Notes: a model not told the origin generated them from the letters alone. Positions 26,017 through 36,384 are shown, counted from the stretch's first letter. The stretch is 64,000 bases of DNA from Bacillus sp. N13C7 (GCF_026790065.1 NZ_JALAMO010000013.1:1-64000), one strand, 5' to 3'. Made by a program: numbers and translations.

Positions 26017-26916
26017 CTAGTGTGTGTATTCTTCAGATGCGCATATTGCCAGCGCAATGGAATACAGTTTATTTTCAGCGGAATCCGCTCTGCTTGTTAA
26101 GGCAATCGGCGCTTTGGCTCCCGTAATCACAGCCGCCACACTGGCTTTCGCAAAATAAATCAGTGATTTATATAAAATATTGCCGGCTTCAATTGTTGGG
26201 ACGAGAAGGATATCAGCGCTGCCCGCTACGTCTCCCGAAATCTTTTTCTGAGCCGCGGCAATTTGCGATACAGCGTTATCCAAAGCAAGCGGTCCATCAA
26301 CAATGCAGCCTTTGATTTGGCCTCTTTTATACATTTGAGCAAGAGCAGCTGCGTTCACTGTTGCTTCCATTTTCGGGTTTACCGTTTCAACTGCTGCCAG
26401 AGCAGCTGCTTTTGGCATATTGTTCCCTACTGCACGAGCCACATGAACGGCATTTTGCAAGATCTGCCGAAGCTCTTCCAGCGAAGGGGCAATATTCATT
26501 GCCGAATCTGTCACAAACATCAACCTGTCAAAATCAGGTATATCAAACACAGCTACGTGGGAAAGGACACTGGAAGACCGAAGCCCCTCCTGCCTGTTCA
26601 ATACCGCTTTAAGCAAAACAGAAGTCGGCACATTGCCTTTCATTAAAACATCCGCTGTTTTGTGATGGACAGCACGAACTGCTAATTTTGCCGATTCCTC
26701 AGGCGTATCGGCATGAACGATTTCCACTTGATGCCCTAGCGTAGATGATGTCAGATCGTTCAGTTTTTTGCTGTCGCCCGTTAACAAAAATCGGGCGGAT
26801 AGGTGCTCGGCTGCCAGCTTTACTGCCCGGATCACTTCCTCATCCTCAGCATGGGCAACTGCAATGGTCTTGTTTTTGTACATCGATGCTTTGCCGATCA
26901 AATCTTTCAGCTTCAT
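26017..26916 (-). CDS. ptb: Phosphate butyryltransferase
   Basis: This enzyme exchanges CoA for phosphate on butyryl- and branched acyl-CoA. It is 299 residues long, of the phosphate acetyl/butyryltransferase family, with motifs [18 protein letters not shown] (around 136) and [12 protein letters not shown] (around 207). It is the first gene of the ptb-bcd-buk-lpdV-bkdAA-bkdAB-bkdB operon. The start is ATG behind agaaaggtgg. A SigL promoter lies 40-57 bases upstream, so expression needs sigma-54 and an enhancer-binding protein, most likely BkdR encoded next door. Confidence 0.95.
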   Translation of the reverse strand: MKLKDLIGKASMYKNKTIAVAHAEDEEVIRAVKLAAEHLSARFLLTGDSKKLNDLTSSTLGHQVEIVHADTPEESAKLAVRAVHHKTADVLMKGNVPTSVLLKAVLNRQEGLRSSSVLSHVAVFDIPDFDRLMFVTDSAMNIAPSLEELRQILQNAVHVARAVGNNMPKAAALAAVETVNPKMEATVNAAALAQMYKRGQIKGCIVDGPLALDNAVSQIAAAQKKISGDVAGSADILLVPTIEAGNILYKSLIYFAKASVAAVITGAKAPIALTSRADSAENKLYSIALAICASEEYTH

Positions 26917-26955
26917 CTGCTACCACCTTTCTTGTTTCGACTCCGCCTTTTATTA

Positions 26956-26972
26956 TGCAAGTTCCGTGCCAG
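26956..26972 (-). promoter_or_regulatory. SigL (sigma-54) -24/-12 promoter of the ptb-bkd operon
   Basis: Read on the minus strand, CTGGCACGGAACTTGCA matches the sigma-54 consensus TGGCAC-N5-TTGCW exactly, with invariant GG and GC correctly spaced. Confidence 0.96.
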
Positions 26973-27034
26973 CTCCTTATCGTGCTGTTATACCGGATAT
27001 ATTGAAAAATTCGTGCAGATGTTTGCGTTTATTC

Positions 27035-27048
27035 TGCAAATTATTGCA
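27035..27048. promoter_or_regulatory. Putative BkdR upstream activating site at ptb
   Basis: The dyad TGCAA-ATTA-TTGCA lies about 70 bases upstream of the -24 box and overlaps the bkdR stop codon. The identical 14-mer occurs in the opposite orientation upstream of bkdR (29164-29177). A further half-site, tttgcaa, is at 27057-27063. Confidence 0.55.
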
Positions 27049-29116
27049 TGCCTTCATTTGCAAGGCCGTATTTATCCATTTTGTAATATAAATTCCGTAT
27101 GCTGACACCGAGGGCTTTCGCTGTTTTTGTCCGGTTATAATGATGCTTTTCGAGCGTTTGCTGGATCAAATGCGCTTCAAATTTTTCTACTGCGACTGAT
27201 AGCTTTTCGCCTTCAATATCAGGAAAATCAAAACCTGTCCCTTGGTCTGTGTCATTTTCTTTTTGTTCTAGTTCGAATACAGGCAGGTGATCTTTTTCAA
27301 TCCATTCCATATGCGGATTCAAAAAGATCATGGCTCGTCCAAGAACATTTTCCAGCTCGCGGACATTCCCAGGCCAATGGTAAGCAGATAAGGCACGCAA
27401 GGCTTGCTGTGTAAGCCCTTTTACATTCCTGCCGTAATCCCGGTTGATCTTTTGGATAAGCCGGACGCTGAGTGCCTCAATGTCCTCCAGCCGCTGCCGC
27501 AAAGGCGGGATGGAGATGGGGTAGCGGTTAATCCGGTAATACAGATCTTCGCGGAACGTTCCATCCGCCATTGCTTTTTCGATATTTACATTTGTTGCAG
27601 CAATCACTCTGACGTTGACAGGGATTGCTTTTGTGCCCCCCACTCTGACGATTTCCTTCTCTTGAAGAACGCGGAGCAATTTCGCCTGCATGTTTTGTGT
27701 CAGCTCACCGATTTCATCTAAGAAAATACTGCCGTTATTGGCTTCTTCGAACAGGCCCTTTTTACCGCCGCGCTTCGCTCCTGAAAACGCACCATCCTCA
27801 TAGCCGAACAATTCCGATTCGAGCAGGTTTTCAGAAAGGGCTGCGCAATTCACGCGAATAAATTTATTGTACTTCCGGTCGCTTTCATTATGGATGGCGT
27901 GGGCGAACAGTTCTTTTCCTGTTCCTGATTCCCCGCGCAGCAAAATGGTTGCCGGCGTTTTTGCCCCGATCTTCGCCTGCTCAAGCGCAACCAGCATTTG
28001 CTCGCTTTTGCCGATAATGTCGTCGAAGGTGTATTTCGCTTCAAGCGTACGAATGATTTGTCTGGCCCGATTAAGCTCCGCTGTCAGCATTTTAATTTCG
28101 GACACGTCGTGAATCACACCGACGCTGCCTTTCAAAATCCCGTCTACAATGACCGGCGCTACATTGACGATGACCTCTTTTTCATTCGGGCCGACCTTCA
28201 TTCTGACACCGCGGACAGGGCGCCTTGTTTCAAGCACTTTTAAGTGCATGCTTTCGCCTTCAGAAATATCGGTGTTTGCAGGCTTTCCGATGACTTCTTT
28301 TTCAGAAAGCCCCGTCATTTTTGTATATGCTTTATTAATCAAAAGGCCTATCCCGTTTTCATCAACGACAGAAATCGCCTCATCTGAGGATTGAATAATC
28401 GCCTCCAGCATCGTACGCACCTGTTTGAGATTCGTCACTTCCTCCGCAAGCTCGACCGCATCAGTGATATCTTTAAACACACAAAGCGCCCCGAGCAAAC
28501 GTCCGCCTTCATCAATAATCGGCAGTCTGGTAGTCACGATTTGAGTCTCGCCCAAAAGCTGCTTTTGGTTGTATTCAGGCTCCCTCGTTTTTAAAATCCG
28601 CGGCATCTTTGTGCTCGGAATAACTTCTTTTATCGGCCGCCCGATGACTTCCTCACGTTTTTTCCCGACCATTTTTTCGGCCATATGGTTAAAGAGAATG
28701 ATTTCTTCATTGATATCAATGAAAATCATTCCGTCATGGGTGGAATTAAAAATTCTGTCGTGTTTGTATGTTTGCTCTTTCAGCATTTGAATCAGCTGCT
28801 GCTTTTCTTCCATCAGCTGAAAAACGATGTACGCCATTTTTCCCGGCATGACAATGGTCTTTTCATGCTTTTCCCGAAGGAGCTCGTCAAATACGGCTTG
28901 ATTGCCCGTAGTATGAATGACAATATCCGGTTTTTGTTGTATGTAAGGTTTCCAATCAGATGAAACGGCAATTCCATACTGTTCTGCTTCTCTCAATCCC
29001 GGCGCCTCGGGGTCTTTGTCAACAACGGCAATAATCTCTATGACGGCTGTTTTGATCAGAATATGTAATAACGCCGTTCCCCTTTTGCCGGCACCTACAA
29101 TCAGTACCTTTTGCAT
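27041..29116 (-). CDS. bkdR: BkdR, sigma-54-dependent activator of the bkd operon
   Basis: This enhancer-binding protein of 691 residues has an N-terminal Rossmann-like segment ([13 protein letters not shown], 5-17), two PAS domains (about 120-220 and 232-340) and a sigma-54 AAA+ domain. The AAA+ domain has Walker A GESGTGKE (395-402), the sigma-contact loop GAFSGA (442-447, usually GAFTGA) and Walker B IFLDE. A Fis-type helix-turn-helix ([20 protein letters not shown]) ends the protein. It lies directly upstream of the SigL operon, in the same orientation. PAS domains suggest a small-molecule signal, perhaps branched amino or oxo acids. Confidence 0.94.
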   Translation of the reverse strand: MQKVLIVGAGKRGTALLHILIKTAVIEIIAVVDKDPEAPGLREAEQYGIAVSSDWKPYIQQKPDIVIHTTGNQAVFDELLREKHEKTIVMPGKMAYIVFQLMEEKQQLIQMLKEQTYKHDRIFNSTHDGMIFIDINEEIILFNHMAEKMVGKKREEVIGRPIKEVIPSTKMPRILKTREPEYNQKQLLGETQIVTTRLPIIDEGGRLLGALCVFKDITDAVELAEEVTNLKQVRTMLEAIIQSSDEAISVVDENGIGLLINKAYTKMTGLSEKEVIGKPANTDISEGESMHLKVLETRRPVRGVRMKVGPNEKEVIVNVAPVIVDGILKGSVGVIHDVSEIKMLTAELNRARQIIRTLEAKYTFDDIIGKSEQMLVALEQAKIGAKTPATILLRGESGTGKELFAHAIHNESDRKYNKFIRVNCAALSENLLESELFGYEDGAFSGAKRGGKKGLFEEANNGSIFLDEIGELTQNMQAKLLRVLQEKEIVRVGGTKAIPVNVRVIAATNVNIEKAMADGTFREDLYYRINRYPISIPPLRQRLEDIEALSVRLIQKINRDYGRNVKGLTQQALRALSAYHWPGNVRELENVLGRAMIFLNPHMEWIEKDHLPVFELEQKENDTDQGTGFDFPDIEGEKLSVAVEKFEAHLIQQTLEKHHYNRTKTAKALGVSIRNLYYKMDKYGLANEGMQ

Positions 29117-29163
29117 CCCGATACCCCTTTGTATGAAAAAATTTGCACACCTATTTATTCCGT

Positions 29164-29177
29164 TGCAATAATTTGCA
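29164..29177. promoter_or_regulatory. Copy of the TGCAA-N4-TTGCA dyad upstream of bkdR
   Basis: TGCAATAATTTGCA is the exact reverse complement of the site before ptb. It lies 47 bases upstream of the bkdR start, with a related half-site (aatttgcaca) at 29141-29150. It suggests autoregulation by BkdR. Confidence 0.5.
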
Positions 29178-29205
29178 CAACCCTATGTTACCACGTTTTC
29201 TTCTC

Positions 29206-29234
29206 TTGACAAAATATTTTTTCCGCTGGACAAT
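29206..29234 (+). promoter_or_regulatory. Putative promoter of yqzF
   Basis: TTGACA (29206-29211), a 17-base spacer and GACAAT (29229-29234) lie 34 bases before the yqzF start. Confidence 0.5.
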
Positions 29235-29268
29235 AAAGGAAATGAAAAGATAAAGGGGTTTTCTGAGG

Positions 29269-29502
29269 ATGAGCCGACTTCTTGCGCTTTTGATATTAGT
29301 CATCCCCGGCGCCATTTCCGCTTTAGGCATAAAACTGATGAGGGATACGCTTTTCGGCCATACGATTAAGCCATTTTCAGCTCTTTGGCTCCAAGGTTTG
29401 TCAGGATTCATTTTTTTTGCGTTCGGCCTTTATGTGCTGGCCGGGTTCATTTTTTACAGAGACAGAAAACGCAATCAAGTCAGCCCGCGATTCAGAAAAT
29501 GA
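29269..29502 (+). CDS. yqzF: YqzF, DUF2627 small membrane protein
   Basis: This 77-residue protein has two hydrophobic segments (about 3-20 and 40-62) and a basic C-terminus. I recognise it as YqzF (DUF2627); its function is unknown. The start is ATG at 29269, with aaagggg 10 bases upstream. It is divergent from bkdR and ends at a strong terminator shared with prpB. It is a single-gene unit. Confidence 0.8.
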   Translation: MSRLLALLILVIPGAISALGIKLMRDTLFGHTIKPFSALWLQGLSGFIFFAFGLYVLAGFIFYRDRKRNQVSPRFRK

Positions 29503-29509
29503 CAGCTGC

Positions 29510-29539
29510 AAAAAAGCCGGAGATCACTCCGGCTTTTTT
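29510..29539. terminator. Bidirectional terminator between yqzF and prpB
   Basis: A perfect 13-bp stem (29510-29522 with 29527-29539), atca loop, with A-run and T-run on either side. Confidence 0.92.
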
Positions 29540-29547
29540 GATCGAAA

Positions 29548-30453
29548 CTATTCGTCAGGCAAAACGGTTTTGGCAATCGTTTGGTCTAGCGCTTCATAGT
29601 CATAATAAGAAATCGTTTCGTACAGTTCTTTCCGTGTCTGCATATGATGAAGCCCTTCTTTTTGTGAGCCGCGCTCCCTTATCAAACCAAACATCCGCTC
29701 ATAAGCTTTTGCCGCCGCTCGAAGCGATGTAACAGGATATATCACCATGTGAAACCCCATATTTTTGAATTCATCAGCACGATAATACGGCGTTTTCCCA
29801 AATTCAGTCATATTCGCAAGGAGCGGAACGGAAATACGCTCAGCAAACTGGCGGAATTCGTCCTCCTCCTGAAGCGCTTCCGGGAATATTGCGTCCGCTC
29901 CAGCCTCAATGTAAGCCGCTGCCCGTTTGATTGCGGCATCAAGCCCTTCCTGCGCTCTGGCATCAGTGCGGGCAACAACGATAAGGGTGGGCGCCGCTTG
30001 TTTGATTGCTTTTATTTTTTGCGCCATTTCCTTGATCGGTACAAGCTGTTTGCCATTTAAATGCCCGCATTTTTTCGGAAGCTCCTGGTCTTCTATTTGA
30101 ACGGCAGCTACCCTGGCTTCAAGCATCTCACGAGCGGTTCGGGCGGCATTTAACACACCGCCAAATCCCGTATCGATATCCACAAGCAGAGGCAGATCAG
30201 CTGCACGCACAAGATCTTTGGCCCGTTCAGCCATCTCTGCCGATGTAACAATCCCTAAATCAGGCAGCCCCCTGCTGGCTGTGTATGCAGCACCCGACAA
30301 ATAAATAGCAGAAAAACCAGCTTCTTTCGCAAGCAGGGCGGCCATCCCGTCATGGGCGCCGGGAATTTGCAGGATGTCCGGCGCTGACATCAGCTCGCGA
30401 AAACGCCCGGCAAGCTCTTCTTGCGGCGATTGCTTATTAACGATCCACGACAT
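29548..30453 (-). CDS. prpB: 2-methylisocitrate lyase
   Basis: This enzyme cleaves 2-methylisocitrate to pyruvate and succinate, the last step of the methylcitrate cycle. It is a 301-residue member of the isocitrate lyase/PEP mutase family. The catalytic Cys is in PKKCGHLNGK (about residues 119-128), the Mg-binding Asp is in LLVDIDTGFGG and VARTDARAQ follows. The start is ATG at 30451-30453, because aggagg lies 8 bases upstream. It is the sixth and last gene of the mmg operon (YqiQ/MmgF). The 16-base spacing to prpD indicates cotranscription. Confidence 0.94.
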   Translation of the reverse strand: MSWIVNKQSPQEELAGRFRELMSAPDILQIPGAHDGMAALLAKEAGFSAIYLSGAAYTASRGLPDLGIVTSAEMAERAKDLVRAADLPLLVDIDTGFGGVLNAARTAREMLEARVAAVQIEDQELPKKCGHLNGKQLVPIKEMAQKIKAIKQAAPTLIVVARTDARAQEGLDAAIKRAAAYIEAGADAIFPEALQEEDEFRQFAERISVPLLANMTEFGKTPYYRADEFKNMGFHMVIYPVTSLRAAAKAYERMFGLIRERGSQKEGLHHMQTRKELYETISYYDYEALDQTIAKTVLPDE

Positions 30454-30469
30454 GACCAAGTCCTCCTTT

Positions 30470-31888
30470 TTACAAACAGAACATATCTACGAATTCATTT
30501 ACGCGCATCGTTTGTAATGTCTCATAGCTGGTACAGCGCTCATAAATATGTTTGTGCTGTTTATCACCATAATGGGTTTTAAGATTGGCAGAAAACTTCT
30601 CAAGCAGTTTCGGCACTGCCTCGTCTCTTCGAAAACGATGGCCGAGCGGAAATTCACATTCCACCATTTCCGTGCTCGTTCCGTCTTTAAAATAAACCTG
30701 AACAGCATTTGAAATGGAACGCTTGTCGGGTTTCAAATAATCCTCGGTATACGTTTTATTTTCAGTCACTTCCATTTTATCACGAAGTTTATCTATTCTC
30801 GGATCACTCGCTGTTTCAGCCTCATAATGCTGTGCAGTGATATCACCAAACAGCAAACCGATGGCTGTAATGTATTGGAGGCAGTGATCGCGGTCTGCCG
30901 GATTGTGGAGCGGGCCTGTTTTATCAATGATTCGGATAGCGGACTCATGCGTTCTGATGACAACACGGTCAATCTCATCAATCCGGCCCTTTACCTGCGG
31001 GTGAAGAATGACAGCGCACTCCGCTGCTGTCTGGGCGTGAAATTCCGCAGGGTAAGACACTTTAAATAACACATTTTCCATGACATAAGCATCAAGCGGA
31101 CGCGCAAGTTTGATCTCTTTCTTATTGAATAGAACGTCTTGGAAGCCCCATCCCGGAGCGCTCAACGCTGTCGGATAACCCATTTCCCCTTTTAACGCCA
31201 TCAGCGCCAAATGAACACCTCTGCTCGTTGCATCTCCTGCCGCCCATGATTTGCGAGAGCCTGTATTCGGTGAATGCCGGTATGTCCTCAAGGCTGCATT
31301 GTCAATCCATGCATTCGTAAGCGCATTTTTGATTTCTTCTCTCCCGCCGCCCAAAAGTTTGGCTGCAACAGCGGTTGTCGCAACTTTTACAAACAGCACA
31401 TGATCAAGGCCCACTCGGTTTAAGCTGTTTTCTAACGCCAGCACACCTTGAATCTCGTGTGCTTTGATCATCATTTCAAGTACGTCACGTACCGTTAAAG
31501 GCTCTTTTCCTTCAGACAGCCTCACTCTCGATACATAATCAGCAGTGGCAAGGATTCCTCCCAGATTATCAGACGGATGCCCCCACTCTGCAGCCAGCCA
31601 CGTGTCGTTGTAATCGAGCCAGCGGATCATGCACCCGATATTAAACGCCGCTCTCACCGGATCGAGAACATATGACGTTCCCGGTACTTTGCTTCCATTC
31701 GGCACAATCGTTCCGGGCACAATCGGGCCAAGCAGCTTTGTGCATTCGGGATACCGGAGCGCCAAAATCCCGCAGCCCAGCGTATCCAGCAACACATGCC
31801 CCGCTGTTGTATAGGCCTCAGAGCTTGTAATCTCTTTCTCAAGCACATAGTCTGTGATCTCTTCAATGACATGATCCATTTTCAGCAT
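30470..31888 (-). CDS. prpD: 2-methylcitrate dehydratase
   Basis: This MmgE/PrpD family enzyme dehydrates 2-methylcitrate. It is 472 residues long, with the family motifs [20 protein letters not shown] (about 93-112) and [18 protein letters not shown]. The start is ATG at 31886-31888, since aaagga lies 9 bases before it. The frame is open six codons upstream. Some family members also dehydrate citrate. Its neighbours, a citrate/methylcitrate synthase and methylisocitrate lyase, support the propionate route. Confidence 0.93.
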   Translation of the reverse strand: MLKMDHVIEEITDYVLEKEITSSEAYTTAGHVLLDTLGCGILALRYPECTKLLGPIVPGTIVPNGSKVPGTSYVLDPVRAAFNIGCMIRWLDYNDTWLAAEWGHPSDNLGGILATADYVSRVRLSEGKEPLTVRDVLEMMIKAHEIQGVLALENSLNRVGLDHVLFVKVATTAVAAKLLGGGREEIKNALTNAWIDNAALRTYRHSPNTGSRKSWAAGDATSRGVHLALMALKGEMGYPTALSAPGWGFQDVLFNKKEIKLARPLDAYVMENVLFKVSYPAEFHAQTAAECAVILHPQVKGRIDEIDRVVIRTHESAIRIIDKTGPLHNPADRDHCLQYITAIGLLFGDITAQHYEAETASDPRIDKLRDKMEVTENKTYTEDYLKPDKRSISNAVQVYFKDGTSTEMVECEFPLGHRFRRDEAVPKLLEKFSANLKTHYGDKQHKHIYERCTSYETLQTMRVNEFVDMFCL

Positions 31889-31909
31889 GCTACCAGTTCC
31901 TTTCATGGT

Positions 31910-33028
31910 TTATGATTCGGACCTGTGACGCGGGCCCATATAGCTGACACGAGGGCGGAAGAGACGGTTATTGGCATGCTGTTCAATGACATGGGCGCAT
32001 AAACCGGCCGTTCTCGCGCTGAAAAAGACGGGCGTATACAATGGAATCGGTATGCCAAGCATCCAATACACCGGGGCAGCATAGTAATCTAAATTCGGAT
32101 AAAGGCCTTTTTCCTTCTCCATCAGCCGCTCGCCTGCTTCACACATCTCGTATAAACGATGGTCACCGGCTTTATCGCATAATTGCTGCAGCGCCTCTTT
32201 CATCATAAGCGCTCTGGGGTCCATTTTTTTCATATAGACACGGTGGCCGAATCCCATAATTTTTTCTTTTCTATTCAGTTTTGTTTGCAGAAGCTGCTCA
32301 AAATCGGATGTTGTTTTCGCCTCCAAAAGCATATACATCACAGCTTCGTTTGCTCCTCCATGAAGATTCCCTTTCAGGGAGGCGACAGCTCCTGTCAGAG
32401 CGCCATAAAGATCTGAATGTGTAGAAGCGATGACCCTGGCCGCAAAGGTTGAATTCGGCATCTCATGCTCACTGTACAGGACGAGGGACCGGTCAAAAAT
32501 CCGTGCTTCCAGTGAGGACGGGATTTTTCCTGTCATCATGTAGAGAAAATTCGCACTGTACGATAGGGTTTGAAGCGGAAGAATCGGCTCTTTCTTATTG
32601 ATGATCCTGTAGCTGGCAGCAGTAAGCGCAGGCATTTTTCCCAGAAGCTCATAGGCGCGCTCCTTGTTTGCAGAAGGAGACCGATCATCAATTTGCGGAT
32701 CATAACCGGCAAGTGCAGACAGTCCGGTCCGCAGGCCATCCATCGGATGTGTATGCTTAGGGAGCAGTTCTAGCAGACGGAGAATATCAGTTGGCAGATT
32801 TGATGCGCTGTTTATGTTTCTTTCCAGCGTTTTCGTTTCACTTTCTACCGGCAGCCGGCCCTCCAGCAATAAATGGACAAGCTCCAAGTAGCTTTTTGTT
32901 TTAGAAAGATCAATTAAGTCATAGCCTCTTATTAAAATCTGGCTGTACTGCGTGTCAAGATAAGAAATATGGGTTTCTGCCGCGATGACACCGTCCAAAC
33001 CCGGAGAATAATGCTGTTTCTCCTCCAT
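31910..33028 (-). CDS. mmgD: 2-methylcitrate synthase / citrate synthase (MmgD)
   Basis: This enzyme condenses propionyl-CoA or acetyl-CoA with oxaloacetate. The 372-residue protein has the citrate synthase residues in KGNLHGGANE (His), FGHRVYMKKMDPR (His/Arg) and the catalytic Asp near LDYYAAPVYW. The start is ATG at 33026-33028 with ggagg 8 bases upstream. In sporulating mother cells it could consume propionyl-CoA from the breakdown of branched or odd-chain acids by MmgABC. Its relative preference for propionyl-CoA cannot be read from the sequence. Confidence 0.92.
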   Translation of the reverse strand: MEEKQHYSPGLDGVIAAETHISYLDTQYSQILIRGYDLIDLSKTKSYLELVHLLLEGRLPVESETKTLERNINSASNLPTDILRLLELLPKHTHPMDGLRTGLSALAGYDPQIDDRSPSANKERAYELLGKMPALTAASYRIINKKEPILPLQTLSYSANFLYMMTGKIPSSLEARIFDRSLVLYSEHEMPNSTFAARVIASTHSDLYGALTGAVASLKGNLHGGANEAVMYMLLEAKTTSDFEQLLQTKLNRKEKIMGFGHRVYMKKMDPRALMMKEALQQLCDKAGDHRLYEMCEAGERLMEKEKGLYPNLDYYAAPVYWMLGIPIPLYTPVFFSARTAGLCAHVIEQHANNRLFRPRVSYMGPRHRSES

Positions 33029-33060
33029 ATCCTCAACCTCCGTTTTTGCGTTTTTGTCTA

Positions 33061-34200
33061 TCAAATTGCGCCAAGCAAATGCTTGGAAATAATCAATCTT
33101 TGAATCTCGTTCGTCCCTTCATAGATTTGCGTCACCTTTGCATCACGAAGCAGCCGCTCGACCGGATAATCCTTCATATAGCCGTATCCCCCATAAATCT
33201 GGACGGCGTCTAATGCCGCCCTTACCGCAGAATCAGAAGCAAATTGTTTAGCCATAGACGCTTCTTTTCCACAAGCTAAGCCGCGGTTATGAAGATCTGC
33301 TGCGTGATACACAAGATGCCTTGCTGCTTCTGCCCTAGTCGCCATGTCAGCCAGCTTAAACGATATGCCTTGATTCGCTGCGATAGGCCTTCCAAATTGC
33401 ATCCGCTGCTTCGCATAAGCAACGGCATGCTCAAGAGCCGCCTCTGCAATACCGAGCGCCTGTGCCGCAATGCCGATGCGGCCGACATTTAAATTCGCCA
33501 TGGCAATGTTGAAGCCATCACCCTCTTTGCCAAGCAAATTTTCTTCAGGCACTTCTGCATTGTCAAAAATCAGCTCCGTTGTATTGGAGCCATAGAGCCC
33601 CAGCTTTTTTTCTTTTTTTCCAACAGCAAAACCGGGTGTGTTTTTTTCAACGATAAAAGCTGAAATCCCGTGCCTGCCTTGATCTGGAGCTGTTAAAGCA
33701 AACGTGATATAGATATCGGCGGCTCCGCCATTTGTAATGAATATCTTCGACCCGTTTAATACGTATTTGCCGTTCTTTTTGATTGCTGTTGTACGGAGAC
33801 TTCCGGCATCCGACCCTGAATGAGGCTCAGTCAGCGCAAATGCACCCAAATGGTCTCCTGAAGCGAGCTTCGGTATATATTTCATTTTCTGTTCTTCGTT
33901 GCCGAAGTACAGAATCGGATTTGTGCCGACTGAGGTATGAACGGAAAGAATGACACCGACAGCCGCACTGATTTTTGAAATCTCATGAATCGCCAAAATA
34001 TAAGAAACTGCATCCGCACCAGCACCGCCGTATCGTTCCGGCACCGGTATTCCCATTAAGCCGTGCTTACCCATTTTTTTGATCAGCTGAAGAGGAAATT
34101 CGTCCGTTTCCTCCATGATTTTTGCAGCGGGAGCAATTTCTTTTCTGGCAAAATCACGCACCATTTTTCGCATCATGACTTGCTCTTGGGTTACATGCAA
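33061..34200 (-). CDS. mmgC: Acyl-CoA dehydrogenase (MmgC)
   Basis: This FAD-dependent enzyme introduces the 2,3 double bond into short acyl-CoAs. It is 379 residues long. The signature motifs are FALTEPHSGSDAG (about 125-137) and, near the C-terminus, the region of the catalytic Glu in QIYEGTNEIQRLIISKHLLG. The start is TTG at 34198-34200 behind ggggtgg. It matches the short/branched-chain acyl-CoA dehydrogenase group. With mmgB and mmgA it gives most of a short-chain beta-oxidation path. No enoyl-CoA hydratase is in the operon. Confidence 0.93.
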   Translation of the reverse strand: MHVTQEQVMMRKMVRDFARKEIAPAAKIMEETDEFPLQLIKKMGKHGLMGIPVPERYGGAGADAVSYILAIHEISKISAAVGVILSVHTSVGTNPILYFGNEEQKMKYIPKLASGDHLGAFALTEPHSGSDAGSLRTTAIKKNGKYVLNGSKIFITNGGAADIYITFALTAPDQGRHGISAFIVEKNTPGFAVGKKEKKLGLYGSNTTELIFDNAEVPEENLLGKEGDGFNIAMANLNVGRIGIAAQALGIAEAALEHAVAYAKQRMQFGRPIAANQGISFKLADMATRAEAARHLVYHAADLHNRGLACGKEASMAKQFASDSAVRAALDAVQIYGGYGYMKDYPVERLLRDAKVTQIYEGTNEIQRLIISKHLLGAI

Positions 34201-34227
34201 CTAGGCCACCCCCGGATGGAATTGACT

Positions 34228-35091
34228 TCAGGAAGTCTTCCCTTCATATTGATAAAAGCCGCGTCCGGTCTTTTTGCCAAGCCAGCCCGCTTTGACGTAT
34301 TTGCGAAGCAGCGGGCACGGACGATATTTGGAATCGCCAAGGCCGGAATGAAGAACTTCCATAATCGATAAACATGTATCCAGTCCAATAAAATCTGCCA
34401 ATGTTAGCGGGCCCATCGGATGGTTCATGCCCAGCTTCATCACCTCGTCTATCGCTTCCGGCTTCGCCACCCCCTCATACACGCAATAGATGGCTTCATT
34501 AATCATCGGAAGAAGCACACGGTTGGAAACAAACCCCGGAAAATCATTGACTTCGACTGGCGTTTTTCCCATCTTTTCCGCTAATCCCTTAACCTCTAAG
34601 GCCGTTTCTTCTGACGTAGCCAAGCCGCGAATCACTTCAACCAGCTTCATCACAGGAACAGGATTCATAAAATGCATGCCAATGACTCGGTCAGGCCGGT
34701 TTGTCACCGCAGCGATTTCTGTAATAGGCAAAGACGACGTATTGCTGGCCAAAATCGTATGAGACGGGCAAATGTGATCAAGTTTGTTAAACATCTCGGT
34801 TTTCGCCGTCATGTTTTCTGCGATAGCCTCAATCACAATGTCCGCATGCTTTGCCTCCTCCAGCGTTTGAGAAATCGAAATGCGGCTGATCACACTCTTC
34901 ACTTCCGCCTCGGTCTTGCTTCCTTTCTCAGCATCACGGGTCAGCCGTTTCTTCAACCGCCTCAATCCCGCCTCCGCAGCCTCCGGGTTCACATCATACA
35001 TCCTCACATAAAAGCCTGCGCCAGCAGCTGTTTGAGCAATTCCGCTGCCCATCTGTCCTGCGCCAGCTACCATGATTTGTTTCATTTCCAT
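34228..35091 (-). CDS. mmgB: 3-hydroxybutyryl-CoA dehydrogenase (MmgB)
   Basis: This NAD(P)-dependent 3-hydroxyacyl-CoA dehydrogenase has 287 residues. The Rossmann loop is [14 protein letters not shown] (10-23). The catalytic His lies in [17 protein letters not shown] (about 138-154), with the partner Glu. The sequence [19 protein letters not shown] marks the dimerisation domain. The start is ATG behind aggggatttga. It is the second gene of the mmg operon, 23 bases after mmgA. Confidence 0.94.
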   Translation of the reverse strand: MEMKQIMVAGAGQMGSGIAQTAAGAGFYVRMYDVNPEAAEAGLRRLKKRLTRDAEKGSKTEAEVKSVISRISISQTLEEAKHADIVIEAIAENMTAKTEMFNKLDHICPSHTILASNTSSLPITEIAAVTNRPDRVIGMHFMNPVPVMKLVEVIRGLATSEETALEVKGLAEKMGKTPVEVNDFPGFVSNRVLLPMINEAIYCVYEGVAKPEAIDEVMKLGMNHPMGPLTLADFIGLDTCLSIMEVLHSGLGDSKYRPCPLLRKYVKAGWLGKKTGRGFYQYEGKTS

Positions 35092-35114
35092 TCAAATCCC
35101 CTTTTTCGTCTGTT

Positions 35115-36296
35115 TTAATGAACCTCCACTAAGACGGCGTCACCCTGAGCTGCACCGCTGCAAATGGCGGCAACACCCAGTCCCCCTCCCCGTCGCTTTA
35201 ATTCGTAAACAAGTGTCATGAGAATTCTCGCCCCGCTTGCTCCGATCGGGTGGCCGAGTGCAATCGCACCGCCGTTTACATTTACTTTTTCAAGATCGAA
35301 ACCGACAATTTTTTCGCATGTCAAAACCACAGAAGCAAACGCTTCATTTATTTCAAACAAATCAATATCCTGGACGGTTAAAGCGTTCTTTTTCAACAGT
35401 TTGTTGATTGCAAACCCCGGTGCTGCCGCTAGCTCGTGCGCTTTCATTCCCATCGTTGAAAAACCAAGAATTGTAGCCAAAGGCTGTTTGCCAAGCGCAG
35501 CAGCTTTGTCCTCAGACATCAGCACGAACGCACCGGCTCCGTCATTGACCCCAGGCGCATTGCCGGCTGTGATGGAACCGTCACTTGTATAAATCGGTGA
35601 AAGTTTTGCAAGCTGATCCAGACTTGTGTCACGGCGAATCGCTTCATCTTTGTCAACAATGTTTGTTTTTCCTTTTCGTCCTATCCAGCTGACGGGAACT
35701 ATTTCATCCTGAAACTTTCCTTCATCTTCTGCCTGAGCTGCCCGCGCATGGCTTCTTAGCGCCCATTCATCCTGCTCCCCGCGAGAGATTCCATATTCTT
35801 TGGCTGCTGTATTTCCGTGAACAGCCATATGCACCGCGTCAAACGCGCACGTTAACCCGTCATAAACCATTAAATCCCTAAGCTCCCCGTCTCCCATTCG
35901 TGCTCCCCAGCGCCCGGCGGGAATGGCATACGGAATATTGCTCATGCTTTCCATTCCCCCGGCAACAAGGAGGTCTGCATCTTGCGCCCGGATCATTTGA
36001 TCACATAAGGTGACAGCTCGAAGTCCGGATGCACAGACTTTATTCAGTGTTTCAGATGGCACACTCCAAGGCATTCCAGCGAGCCGGGCAGCTTGTCGGG
36101 AAGGGATCTGCCCTGAGCCGGCTTGGACAACCATGCCCATGACAGTTCCTTCCGCCTCGTCTCCAGAGACTCCAGCCCGACGTAACGCCTCTTTCATCGC
36201 AATGCCCCCAAGCTCAGCAGCCTTAACCTCTTTCAATGCCCCGCCGAATTTGCCAAATGGAGTTCTTGCGGCACTTACAATGACTGTTTTCCTCAT
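35115..36296 (-). CDS. mmgA: Acetyl-CoA C-acetyltransferase, degradative thiolase (MmgA)
   Basis: This 393-residue thiolase cleaves or forms acetoacetyl-CoA and related 3-oxoacyl-CoAs. The nucleophilic Cys is in [11 protein letters not shown] (about residue 88), with the second motif [19 protein letters not shown] and the catalytic Cys in [12 protein letters not shown]. The start is ATG behind gaggtg. It is the first gene of the SigE-dependent, glucose-repressed mmgABCD-prpD-prpB operon. The promoter region shows both a SigE-like promoter and a cre site. Confidence 0.95.
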   Translation of the reverse strand: MRKTVIVSAARTPFGKFGGALKEVKAAELGGIAMKEALRRAGVSGDEAEGTVMGMVVQAGSGQIPSRQAARLAGMPWSVPSETLNKVCASGLRAVTLCDQMIRAQDADLLVAGGMESMSNIPYAIPAGRWGARMGDGELRDLMVYDGLTCAFDAVHMAVHGNTAAKEYGISRGEQDEWALRSHARAAQAEDEGKFQDEIVPVSWIGRKGKTNIVDKDEAIRRDTSLDQLAKLSPIYTSDGSITAGNAPGVNDGAGAFVLMSEDKAAALGKQPLATILGFSTMGMKAHELAAAPGFAINKLLKKNALTVQDIDLFEINEAFASVVLTCEKIVGFDLEKVNVNGGAIALGHPIGASGARILMTLVYELKRRGGGLGVAAICSGAAQGDAVLVEVH

Positions 36297-36318
36297 GGTT
36301 TCACCTCATTCAGAAGAT

Positions 36319-36332
36319 AGACAGCGCTTACA
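36319..36332 (-). promoter_or_regulatory. CcpA catabolite-responsive element (cre) of mmgA
   Basis: TGTAAGCGCTGTCT matches the cre consensus TGWAANCGNTNWCA at 13 of 14 positions. It lies 14-27 bases downstream of the expected SigE start. Confidence 0.8.
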
Positions 36333-36352
36333 ATTTCTAGTTGTCTTCTATG

Positions 36353-36381
36353 AATGTATGCTCTGAAACGGGCATGAATGA
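36353..36381 (-). promoter_or_regulatory. SigE-like promoter of the mmg operon
   Basis: On the minus strand TCATTCAT (36374-36381), 13 bases, then CATACATT (36353-36360). The -10 fits the SigE consensus (CATACAnT) well. Confidence 0.7.
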
Positions 36382-36384
36382 ATG

